A DNA stretch of 64,000 nt from Glandiceps talaboti (taxonomy: Eukaryota; Hemichordata; Enteropneusta; Spengelidae), in NCBI RefSeq assembly GCF_964340395.1, contig NC_135564.1, positions 6,401,361 to 6,465,360 on the forward strand, read 5' to 3'. This document shows, piece by piece, positions 53,728-63,449 of this stretch (positions are counted from its first letter, which is position 1; each line of letters starts with the position of its first letter). The position numbers were made by a program, and so were the translations under genes. The notes beneath the pieces were generated by a model, which saw nothing but the letters and a program-made list of their open reading frames with translations, was not told the origin of the DNA and made no database searches.

Positions 53728-53815
53728 CATAACCTGAGATGACCTTTGCACGACATAGCTCTCTGCATCTATCAGTTCATGACCTGATTTGACCTCTGTA
53801 CGGCATAGCTCGTAT
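53728..53815. repeat. Imperfect direct repeat with TGACCT half-sites
   Basis: CCTGAGATGACCTTTGCACG and CCTGATTTGACCTCTGTACG, each followed by (G/A)CATAGCTC, lie about 53 bp apart, 370-455 bp upstream of the formin-like start codon. TGACCT is a nuclear-receptor half-site; function is speculative. Confidence 0.4.
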
Positions 53816-54183
53816 ATCAATGTGATGACATCTGAGTGTTGTCTACGCTATGTAAAGAGAAAGATAGTTTATCGAGATGCCAAAAGTATCCGAATATGTC
53901 AGTAAATCTAATAAAGCATGGATCACCTATTCGTATATGTAAACAGAGTAAATCCACAAGCACGTCACGATAGTTCATGCATAATTGAATTGGATAGTAA
54001 ATAGGACATGACGTCACTGTACACCAAAAATTGTCGAAGGAAATGACATCATACCTTTTCAGCGAAAATAGTCGAAGAACATTCAGGTTATGAGTGAACG
54101 ATTGTTCTAAGCGTACTATAAAGTCGAGTGTTTCGACTCTGATTAGTGACTCTGTGAATATTGCTTACAAGCGACAAGGTGAT

Positions 54184-56078
54184 ATGGCTGGAACTAACGA
54201 TATGCTATCACGTCATGATGATGAAGTTGTCGACTTCGCAACCACAAATTTGGATAACAGTGAACCTGAACTTTGCATCCAACTTCTGCACATGCCCAAT
54301 GTACAGAACTACGCAGGCATCAAAGGAAGGATCCAAAAGAGTGATTTTGAATGGATGTCTCAGTTTGTATTTTTGGATGGTATTGTGTTGTTAATTGAAG
54401 CACTGCAAAGACTTATTGAAGACAGTGACACGGCTGACGAAGTTACCGCGGAATGCGTTGGTTGTATCAGGGCCGTGCTAAACACAAAACATGGACTTCG
54501 TAAATTTATGGATAACACCAATAACAACGGATATATGGAAATTCTGGCTCTAAGTAAGTCTCTATATCTGTGTTGACAACATGTATCTCAAGAGGAAATG
54601 AAAGTAAAATTTGCTATGGAGGGCAAATTAATCAAATATTCAAACACTGGTCTCTGTAATTCTTATCTTTTAACTTTAACAAAAAAATACATCATAATGT
54701 CATCCAAACATTCCATAACTCAGTATGTACATGGTATGTTTAGTGGGGAGGAGAAGGGGAAGCGTATCCGGGTTTAACATTGATGCTATTAAAAAAATTG
54801 TTCAACAAAAATATCATAATTAAATTGATTGAGAGAACGCCAATTTGTTATTTAGATAAAATCATTGACTACTAGTACCTTCATTAGTCTAAGTCATACA
54901 TTGCGTCATAGAGTCGTTGACTGAATGCAATTAGTATTATGTGTGTGTATAGTCACGATTGCCAATTCGTTCAGTTGCCTGGTATGTCTACTGTCGTGTT
55001 GGGCGTAACTCCCCCTGGGTGCGACTCATCAGTGACGTTGTTCACATTACACTAATCATTACTAAAAATACCGACACTTTTACGTTTTTTTCTTTGTAAT
55101 TGTTAGTTCGACATTGAACATCTGACACATAGTAAACGTATGAAGGGAATATGTCTACATGAGGGTAGATATTTAAAAATTATGACAAATTGTCGAAGTT
55201 AGATACTATTATTTTTAAGAATGTAATCTGTTATTCTATATAAAGTCAATGTTTAGAAATGTCAATAACCAGACAGAGTAGTCTGTTGATAGTATTTCCT
55301 TACACGTTTATCAAATGTCATGTCATATTTTCCATGTATTCATTTACAGCATTTGGCTATTTATACTTCTCGCTATTTGAACATCTCGAAATCATTATTG
55401 CGCAGCGACATTGCAAAATTACACACTGTTATGTCAAACTAAACTAAAATACTTGAAATTATAATATCCTACAGACCATGACGATTACAATATTCCTACA
55501 CGGAAATTGCGCAAGTCTCAGTGCAACTGGAACGTGTTTTTTTTTTTTAAACTGTTTTGTTAGATATGATTTATTTGTAATATTGTACACCCTGAACAGT
55601 ATTGAACCACCTGTGGGTAAACATGTCTGTGTAGTACTACACATAAATAATGTAGTACGATATATCAATTCAAATTGATATATTCGCACCCAACAATCAT
55701 CATTCCCAATGAATCATGATATCAACTAAAGTTATTACTATAGTATACTACTTACAGATAAAATTGACCGGGATTTCTTTTAATGTCATAAACTTCAAAT
55801 GATTTGAGTTTGTTGTTCATGTTTAGGTTTGTAGAGGAAACTGTCCTAATTTTTTTAAAGTCCAGTTAGTAGTAGCCCAAGGGCTATTCGTGTTCATCTG
55901 ACTGATTTGCAATGTATGTATGTATGTATGTATGTATGTATGTATGTATGTATGTATGTATGTATGTATGTATGTATGTATGTATGTATGTATGTATGTA
56001 TGTATGTATGTATGTATGTATGTATGTATGTATGTATGTATGTATGTATGTATGTGTGTGTGTATGTGTGTGTGTGTG

Positions 56079-56149
<71 letters not shown>

Positions 56150-57316
56150 TTAATGTTTTATTCACATGAAGAATGGAAAAAAGCCAGGAGACTTGAGTAA
56201 GTCTAGTGTGTAAGCATGTCATGATGATGAAACACCATAGTGGCATGCATGTAGGATACTAATACTTATAGTCTTTTACTTTCGTTACTTATAGTGTTTT
56301 ACTTTCGTTTTTTTTAACTGACATCATAATTTTGCAACGAAGCTAGAACACGGCCGGTGAAAATAAATGTATATCACTCTCTGACGTTTATATTACAACT
56401 TGTACAACAAATATCAAATTCTCGTTTCTGATTACAGCTCTGAGTTTACCTAACCAAGAAATGAAGAAGATGGTAATGGAGATATTATCTGTATCCGTGT
56501 GGTTTTCCTCCACAGCATACAATTCAGTTATCAATGCACTCACCTACTATAAGGTAGTGTAGTCTATCACTTATTTCCTCTACTATTTATGGAGCATTTT
56601 GTCATGAGACGAAGTAACCGTATACGAGCGCCGTCGACGTAAAAGCAGTCTTCTTCGCGACACTCCCTTTACAACACTGTAGACATGACGCACTAACGCT
56701 ACTACACTATTTCTGCTATCGTAACTGATGTTTTGATTTTGTGAATTTTCGCTCGTCCAAAATCAAAATATCAGTTAGGATAGCACAATACCGTTAGTCC
56801 TTCAAGTCTACAGGAAGGCTATTACGAGACGTGCTAAACGATACATAATATTCTTCCCGGAGTAAGCCTACATCATGAAATAATAGAACTGGAGCTATAT
56901 AGATATGGCGAATATGAACCACAGCTAGCCTAAATAAATCCAAAACATGCTGAGTTCGCTTTTTAATCATCGACAGACAGACAGACAGACAGTGTAACTG
57001 GTAATGGAAATAAGATAACTTATGTTATGGGTGTAAATATACATACGCCATAATAAATGTCATTACAAAATATAACGTTACGTATTATTGTTTTTATATT
57101 TTGATGACAGAGTCGCAAACAACTAAAGAGTCGTTTCAGCGTTATCATCAGTGAACTCAAAAACAGCGGATTATTAATTTACAAATCAACTTTGTTAGTG
57201 TTTATAAACAGTGTGATATATGCCACAGACGACATTATGGAAAGAACACAACTACGAAATGAACTCATTACATTGGGTTTACTTGACGTTCTCGAATACT
57301 TGCGGTAGGTACAATT

Positions 57317-57390
<74 letters not shown>

Positions 57391-57397
57391 TGTGTGT

Positions 57398-57475
<78 letters not shown>

Positions 57476-57891
57476 GCTCAGTCCACAAAATCGGGCCGAG
57501 TTATTACATACACTATATAATATGAAAGACGAGGTGTAAGAGGGAAGGGACAAGTACAGTGAGGAGTAACGGGGAGGAGGGAAGATTTACACGATTTACA
57601 CATTCTGCATCTGACGGACAATTAAAGTCACAGATCACAAATCAGGCGATCATGTTGAGTTTGCATGACAAGAAACCACAGTAGGGAGGGGCGACAAGTT
57701 GACGTCATTAACTCAAACCACATATAATGACGGATAATAATTGATGACATCTCTAACTATTACAGGAAAGAAGATGATAATATTATTTGTATTCAGAGGG
57801 AGAGGTTCTATGAGTCGAAGGAGGACGATGACCTGGAAATGTTAGAAATCGATTTTGCGAGTAATGGTGCAAAGGGTATATCACACGTAAG

Positions 57892-57967
<76 letters not shown>

Positions 57968-58729
57968 GATACAATATTATTATCAAGCGCCAAACTCCTG
58001 AGTACTGTTTGACATGTTAGACCACACATGAAATCACTTTCGCTTTGAAACAAACCAGCCTGAGGCTTGAGGTTCGACGGATAAAAAATGGAAGTGAGTT
58101 TCGAAGTTTGATTGACATGTAAGAGTGCATGACGTGCATCTGCGTGCGATTTGTTTGTGATTTGTTGGCGTGTACATGTGATTTTTGTTTTATTTACTGT
58201 CTGTGAAATGAAACGACCTTAAAATTCAACGTCGTAAACCACCAGTCTCTTTTCGGCACCGTGCTAAACGTATCCGCCATATGGTCCTGTCAAAATTACA
58301 GTAAATTGACATGATGTATATATTTCTTTCCTCAATAGGAGAGATTTTCAGAGGAACTTGTCAAGAAGGTATCAGAACCGAAACAGCGACAGGGTAACGT
58401 AACAGTAATGGGAGGCGTGGATGAAGTTGATGGTTTTGTACCAACCGTTCTCGACGATGGTGGTTTTATTGATAATCTATGGAGCGATATTTGTAGGGTA
58501 GGTTAAATATATACGTTAAATGGCGCGGGTATACAAGAGAGAGAGAGAGAGAGAACGCCAAGGTGTATTGTTGGTAATTATTTTAACTCTCTTATTCATG
58601 TATTTATTCATTTATATTACAGGGTGTTTTCAAGAAGATATGAGATTCCGTTATCACAGTATCATGAAAATGATGTTAGGATATCGCTCGGTAGCATTGG
58701 ACTGTATTTGTAACGATGACCGATTTTGA
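54184..58729 (+). CDS. Formin GBD/FH3 (DID) protein, INF2-like, apparently lacking FH1-FH2
   Basis: Exons: 54184-54553, 56438-56553, 57111-57304, 57766-57886, 58339-58497 (or 58501) and 58623-58729. Phases of exons 1-5 join exactly with consensus sites. Exon 1 gives EPELCIQLLHMPNVQNYAGI, SDFEWMSQF, LLIEALQRL and VGCIRAVLNTKHGL; exon 2 QEMKKMVMEILS; exon 3 FSVIISELK and ERTQLRNELITLGLLDVLEY; exon 4 the acidic DDDLEMLEIDF. This follows, segment by segment, the GBD/FH3 armadillo region (diaphanous inhibitory domain) of INF2. In formins the DID autoinhibits the FH2 actin nucleator and, in INF2, binds the C-terminal DAD. Here the frame stops after about 326 residues (exon 5 donor 58498; tail GVFKKI) or about 356 (donor 58502; tail through CFQEDMRFRYHSIMKMML). 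No Pro-rich FH1 or FH2 exon follows in 5 kb. ATG 54184 has G at -3 and +4. Identity as a formin N-terminus is firm; the 3' end is uncertain. Confidence 0.82.
54560..56430 (+). other. Intron 1 of the formin-like gene
   Basis: AT-rich, no exon seen apart from the tetranucleotide tract at 55913-56150. Confidence 0.6.
55913..56150. repeat. Compound microsatellite (TATG)n-(TG)n-(TGTC)n
   Basis: About 140 bp of perfect TATG, a short TG-rich link, then about 68 bp of perfect TGTC. Confidence 0.97.
56678..56814. mobile_element. Foldback element in formin-like intron 2
   Basis: CTGTAGACATGACGCACTAACG...CTATCGTAACTGATGTTTTG is mirrored by CAAAATATCAGTTAGGATAG...CGTTAGTCCTTCAAGTCTACAG. Arms are about 60 bp with several mismatches; the loop is centred near 56750. 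Confidence 0.7.
57319..57472. repeat. Compound microsatellite (GA)n-(GT)n at the start of formin-like intron 3
   Basis: About 68 bp of GA and 80 bp of GT, nearly perfect. The GA tract begins only about 14 bases after the GTAGGT donor at 57305. Confidence 0.97.
57893..57967. repeat. Microsatellite (AATC)n at the start of formin-like intron 4
   Basis: Eighteen or so perfect AATC units beginning right after the GTAAGT donor at 57887. Confidence 0.97.
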
Positions 58730-59053
58730 CCGATGGAGCGGTTTATTTTTTTTTAACTCCATAGACTGTTTCTCACTTACACATTGTACTTACAATTTTT
58801 CATTCTCTACATTTGTTGTTATTGAAATTGATAGTCTTATTTCGTATTGCTAGTTTATACAAGTCAACACATCTCGTATTTGAAAATAGATTCATTACTT
58901 GTGTGTGGGTGTGTGCGTATGTGTATGTATGTGTGTTATTCAGATATGTTCAGGTGTTTACCCAACATTTCTGTATCTCGCAGATATTTCCTTTGAAAAA
59001 GAATATTTATTCGAAACGTCGGCTTTTACATTTATTTATACGGACTGATTTGT

Positions 59054-59296
59054 AAGTTCCATCAATCTGATTAAAATCCGATGTGGTGAAAGCGGCTAAA
59101 TGTCCTTATTTACCTCTATTCATCGTATTGTGACGTTTGTTTTGTTCGGAGTGCTCGCCGCCTTCCCGGCCCCACAAGGCGGGAAGGCGGCGATCACTCC
59201 GAACAAAACAAACGTCACAATACGATGAATAGAGGTAAATAAGGACATTTAGCCGCTTTCACCACATCGGATTTTAATCACTGATTGAAGTTCCAT
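59054..59296. mobile_element. Near-perfect 225-bp palindrome with 9-bp target-site duplication
   Basis: AAGTTCCAT at 59054-59062 and again at 59288-59296 flanks a 225-bp element. Its left arm (CAATCTGATTAAAATCCGAT to CTCGCCGCCTTCCCG) and right arm (CGGGAAGGCGGCGATCACTC to ATCGGATTTTAATCACTGAT) are inverted copies of about 100 bp with only a mismatch at CTCGCC/GATCGCC and a 1-2 base gap near the ends. The loop is about GCCCCACAAGG. There is no coding capacity. The length of the duplication fits Mutator-like foldback elements (inference). Such arm identity points to a recent insertion. Confidence 0.88.
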
Positions 59297-59305
59297 ATGC
59301 ATTTC

Positions 59306-59308
<3 letters not shown>

Positions 59309-59376
<68 letters not shown>
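59309..59376. repeat. Microsatellite (GT)n
   Basis: Over 30 perfect GT dinucleotides, 12 bp right of the palindrome's target duplication. Confidence 0.95.
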
Positions 59377-59377
<1 letters not shown>

Positions 59378-59566
59378 TGCATGCGTCTAGAATTCAGTTG
59401 ATAGTCAGTACACAATACCTTGGTGGTCTGGACGACTTCGAAGTAAGATAGTTAGTATTTTGAAACAAGATGTATATATTTACCTGAATGCCCACTTATA
59501 TATGGATAATTTTCATAGAAACAAGAACTGGTAAAAACGTATTGCTAACATTTTTATAACATAGGT

Positions 59567-59690
59567 CCTAAATGATGGCGGATTTCGCGGCGAGCGGCTC
59601 GTCACAGTTTGTGAAGGTGGACGTTTATCGTCGAAATCCGCTAACGCGAAGAATCAAGGCTTTTAACTTCAATTGTAAAACACAATGTCG
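59567..59690 (+). other. CpG-rich candidate exon, frame unresolved
   Basis: This stretch is rich in CG dinucleotides (GGATTTCGCGGCGAGCGGC and onward) unlike its neighbours and follows an acceptor-like ATAACATAG. One frame starts with ATGATGGCGG (A at -3) and reads MMADFAASGSSQFVKVDVYR and onward. Another frame, starting directly after the AG, reads VLNDGGFRGERLVTVCEGG to a stop and faintly recalls VLDDGGF of formin-like exon 5. I recognise neither. It may be a first exon, a last formin-like exon, or neither. Confidence 0.3.
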
Positions 59691-60224
59691 TAATAAATAC
59701 ATTGTTATATTTATTAGTTTACAGTCATGTTTGAATTTGATTTTTTCCCTCCCTCCCTCCCTCCCTCCCTCCGGATTCTATACTTGATCCAGTTTCAAGT
59801 TGTTCTATTGTTCTTGTGTTTGAAATAGAAAGTGATGACGTCAACGATTCATGCATATATTATACGTATTCTTTGATTTCATACGATTTCACACCGGATT
59901 TGTGTTCTAGTTGAGATGCTAGATGGTGTTCTGATAGTGTTCACTTCAGAAACTAAAAATGATTCAAATGAACACTACAGAACATTGTGTCAACTGAAAC
60001 AGAAATTTAGTTTCGTTCCGATAACGAGTCATTAAATCAGTCGCTCATGGATGAAATAGAAAAATAACGACCAAAAAGTATCATTTGTTCTCACTTTTCG
60101 ACTCTGAATTACACATTTTCCCGTTTACTCTTCTCAAAAATTGCAAACGAGATTGAAAAATCGCCATTTCTGACGCCCTCGAATCGCCAGGGCAGTACGA
60201 TAATCCGTGTACTAGCTTACATAC

Positions 60225-60249
60225 CAAACCCGCACTGATTCGCGGCCAT
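60225..60249 (-). CDS. Candidate first coding exon of an unidentified minus-strand gene
   Basis: On the minus strand ATGGCCGCGAATCAGTGCGG is followed by GTTTG and a strong donor, GTATGTAAGC, at 60224; it reads MAANQCGF. The -3 position of the ATG context is A (CGTTGATACTATGG). No continuation exon was identified to the left, so this rests on start context and donor only. Confidence 0.22.
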
Positions 60250-60744
60250 AGTATCAACGAACAGCTGACCACAGACCACTTCACAACCATTCACAATTTA
60301 TTTCCTTTCACAAAAAAAAAACTTTCATAATTCTTACTTATTCATTATTGCTTCAAGAATCAATCGCAGACAAGTCGTGCCTGTATTTAAATCAAGAATT
60401 CACAAAAGTATGTAGGCAATACATTTAAAGAAAATAATCTATTTTTTGACATGAAATTAATGTAAAGGATAAAATGGAAATATTTTATATTGAGTAAATA
60501 CATAACATGAATAGTCAGAAAAGAAAACACTGATTTATAACAAAAAATTAATATAGCTCTACGTATGGAAACAGTCTAGTAAAATTGCCCTCAGGTCCTG
60601 GAAATAGCCAATACAATAACGCTATTGTACTTGTACCTGGACCGCCAACCGGCGTCATGCATGATGATGTTCGTCCGAATGAAAATAATTTCTCGGAACA
60701 TGTTTCTGAAAGTTCGGTCAATCATTTGTTCACACAATAACAAT

Positions 60745-60900
60745 CTCTCTGGCCCGCCACCACGTGGCATCCGATTGACTTGAAAACGGATCCGTATGGA
60801 TCCGTGTCCGTTTCCGGGTCGGCTCCGTGGCTATATAGGCCTCTGGCAGGATCCGGAGGCGGTGTCTGCCACCTGAGGGCGCTACCACATGGTGACAAGT
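60745..60900. promoter_or_regulatory. GC-rich candidate promoter with E-box and TATA-like box
   Basis: CACGTG (60761-60766) within CCACCACGTGGC, several GGATCCGT/CCGT repeats, and CTATATAGGC at 60831-60840 lie together in an otherwise AT-rich region. No gene clearly starts next to it. Confidence 0.25.
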
Positions 60901-62100
60901 CGCATCATTCTACCGGTTACAAAGAATTGGAAATCAACCGGAAAAAAAATCTCTGAATTACAAGTCACGTCTTACGCTTTTATAAAAGGAAAATATCTTA
61001 ACTTTTTCTTCACTTTTTTTTTCTGAGATAAAAAACCTTGGTCTCATAAAAATAAAGTGCTTGACAATGTTTATTATGATTACACTATTCTTGAAAAAAA
61101 TATCAATTAATTCAAAGTTTTATCTACCAGAAAAATAACTTCAATTTTTCAAATTTCAACTTTTTCAAATCGTACATAACAATGTACTCTATTGCATCAT
61201 AGCTGTGATACAAGGCAAAGTAGGATTATAGATTTAATGTTCTCCCACGGGACTTATCACCCAATAGAGCGTTTCAGTGATACCTCATTGAGGTAACTTT
61301 TTAATATTCACTTCTGGTAGTCCATTCACGTTCACTTTCAGAAAGTAAGATTTTTTACTTTTGAAGTTGGTCGACTGTTTTGGTATCATTTTGAAGTTTG
61401 AATTTTCTTTAACAACGTGAAGTGGGTGCACTGAAACTGGTGTGAGGTTAAGCTTGCCCTATTTTGGAGAACACTTATTCTAAAAACACAAAGTCGGCAG
61501 TAGTAAGATTGAGTTAAACTCTAAATTAATGCATACACATGGTGATGCATTTGAAATATGCTTGATAAAATGAACCACAACCACTAATATATTAATGAAA
61601 AATACAAGTGACATCTCTTAAAATTAATCTCTAAATCGAATAAAGTGGATTAAGATTACATTTACTGCTATTTATTGCAATGCTATCTTATCAAACTTTG
61701 GTGATTCTCATGAAATATTCTAGTTTGACTAAAAAAAACTTGAGAAAAAAAAGAAGTCTATTTCTATACAATAGAAAAAGTCACTTTGAGAAATTAGCAA
61801 GAAAGGCTAACATAAAATCTAACGCAGAATAATAAAATGAAATAAAAAGTGTAAACATTGGAACAACCTCATTTTCCTGGTGACCTTGTCATGTCATCTA
61901 CAAGAATAAGGTCATTCCAAGTTCATGTGCAACTTTTTGCTTTCCCTCCTCAAGTTTAAAACCCTTACAACATTTGAGGAGCAAAATTTAGTTGTTGAAT
62001 ATCTGTAGAAATATCAGTGGAAGTGAACCTTCGATATTTTGGTTTAATACGGATGTACAGGCCTACCTGCTTCGCATTCACGGTAGGGCCTAAACAATTG
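60900..62100. other. Non-coding, nothing recognised
   Basis: AT-rich single-copy sequence with short frames only. It probably includes the SDR 3' flank. Confidence 0.5.
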
Positions 62101-62104
62101 TTTG

Positions 62105-62415
62105 GTTCCGGTTACCCGACCCCACCTAGTTTTTCACTGCCGACCCTAATTTTTTGACATAGTCAAGAAAAAATGAAATAAAATCGCGAAAATTGTACAG
62201 TCTCGTGAGAAATAGTGGATGCGGAAACTGACATCAACTTAAAAAGACATTATAAAACGGTTCTTCCAATCTGTAATGGCTGTACATCTGATGAGAAGAA
62301 ACCAATAACACAGAGACCATATGGAAAACATAACTACCTGAACATGACACACGTGAAAAAAAATCTACCTACCTATTCTAACATTGAGCGTAATCGGAAC
62401 CACACAATTTTTTTA
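62105..62415. repeat. Possible dispersed repeat (SINE-like)
   Basis: Begins with TTGTTTGGTTCCGGTTACCC and GACCCCACCTAG...CTGCCGACCCTAAT and ends before a T-run. A 45-bp part is similar, in reverse complement, to 43254-43295. It lies immediately downstream of the SDR gene. Confidence 0.3.
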
Positions 62416-62579
62416 AAGGCCTAGACAAGGTGAGTTTTAAACCAAGCAAATATCCCTTTTCCCACAGCCTAGTCTCGTTAAATAACGCCAATCAGTTTTC
62501 ATGTTCATTGTCTTGCTAGCGATGGATATCTGTTTCACGCCCGGTGGAATGTTTTTAGAATTGAGAGAAATAGTCCAAA

Positions 62580-63449
62580 TCAAGGAAAACTTGTGCCTGT
62601 CATCTGTTCCATTATTTGCCACAGTCGACGTCTTGTTTTGATATCGTACGAAATACTCGCTGACTGAGTATCCTGTAGCTGAACAAAGTATTTGCCGGTA
62701 ACACCAGTAAACTTTGGGTCAGTTGTCAAATAGAATTCGTTGTCGGCTTGTTCTATGGGGATTCCGATAGGCCCGTAACTTTTCAACAGCATGTTCGTGT
62801 TGACAGTTCCCGGATCGCAACAATTCACCGTGATGCCTAATGGGCGGAGTCGATCGGCTAGCTCGTAGCTGAACATAATATTACACAGTTTTGACTGCGC
62901 ATAGGCGGAGAAGCCAGTAAAGTCCCTCTCGTGTTGTAGATTTGTGAAATCTAACTTGTAGGTTTGTGTGATGGAACTGACAATGACGATTCGACTGTCT
63001 ACGCGACCTTTCGGTATGAGGTCAAGTAGCAGTGAAGTGAGAAGGAAGGGTGCTAAAACGTTGCAAGCAAACGTCATTTCAAACCCATCCTGTGAGAGAC
63101 AACGTTGATTCTCCCACGTTCCAGCATTGTTGATCAGGACATCAACTCGACTGTGTCGTTCGTGGATATCTCTTGACAGCTGACGAACATGTTCAAGCGA
63201 CGAAAAGTCGGCAATGAAAAGTTCAACATTTGGATTGCCCGTGGCCGTTTTGATTTCCTCAACGACCTTCTCACCCTTGACTCGATTTCGTCCGTGCACC
63301 AACACTGTTCCGCCGGCCTGTGCCAATCGAATCGCCGTGTGTCTCCCTATGCCATCGGTCGATCCTGTCACAAGATAAACTCGGCCTGCCAACGACATTT
63401 TAGCGTGTACGATACGACGAAAACGTGACACCAGAAAATCCAACATCAC
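62580..63449 (-). CDS. Short-chain dehydrogenase/reductase (SDR), single exon, 289 aa
   Basis: A complete intronless frame with all classical SDR hallmarks: Rossmann TGSTDGIG (residues 28-35), NADP-type basic patch HGRNRVKGE (52-60), acidic AD of the cofactor site (80-81), NNAG (107-110), catalytic Ser in VIVSSI (155-160), YAQSK (183-187) and the PG motif in CDPGTVNT (211-218). It resembles the retinol dehydrogenase/DHRS and WWOX-type 'light' SDRs, which oxidise or reduce retinoids, steroids or lipid carbonyls with NAD(P); the substrate cannot be read from sequence. The start could be Met1 (63449), Met2, or Met18 at 63398, which gives the compact MSLAGRVYLVTG. No transmembrane segment is evident at the N-terminus. 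Lack of introns may mean a retrocopy or an ancestral single-exon gene. The frame is intact, so it is probably functional. Confidence 0.93.
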   Translation of the reverse strand: MMLDFLVSRFRRIVHAKMSLAGRVYLVTGSTDGIGRHTAIRLAQAGGTVLVHGRNRVKGEKVVEEIKTATGNPNVELFIADFSSLEHVRQLSRDIHERHSRVDVLINNAGTWENQRCLSQDGFEMTFACNVLAPFLLTSLLLDLIPKGRVDSRIVIVSSITQTYKLDFTNLQHERDFTGFSAYAQSKLCNIMFSYELADRLRPLGITVNCCDPGTVNTNMLLKSYGPIGIPIEQADNEFYLTTDPKFTGVTGKYFVQLQDTQSASISYDIKTRRRLWQIMEQMTGTSFP

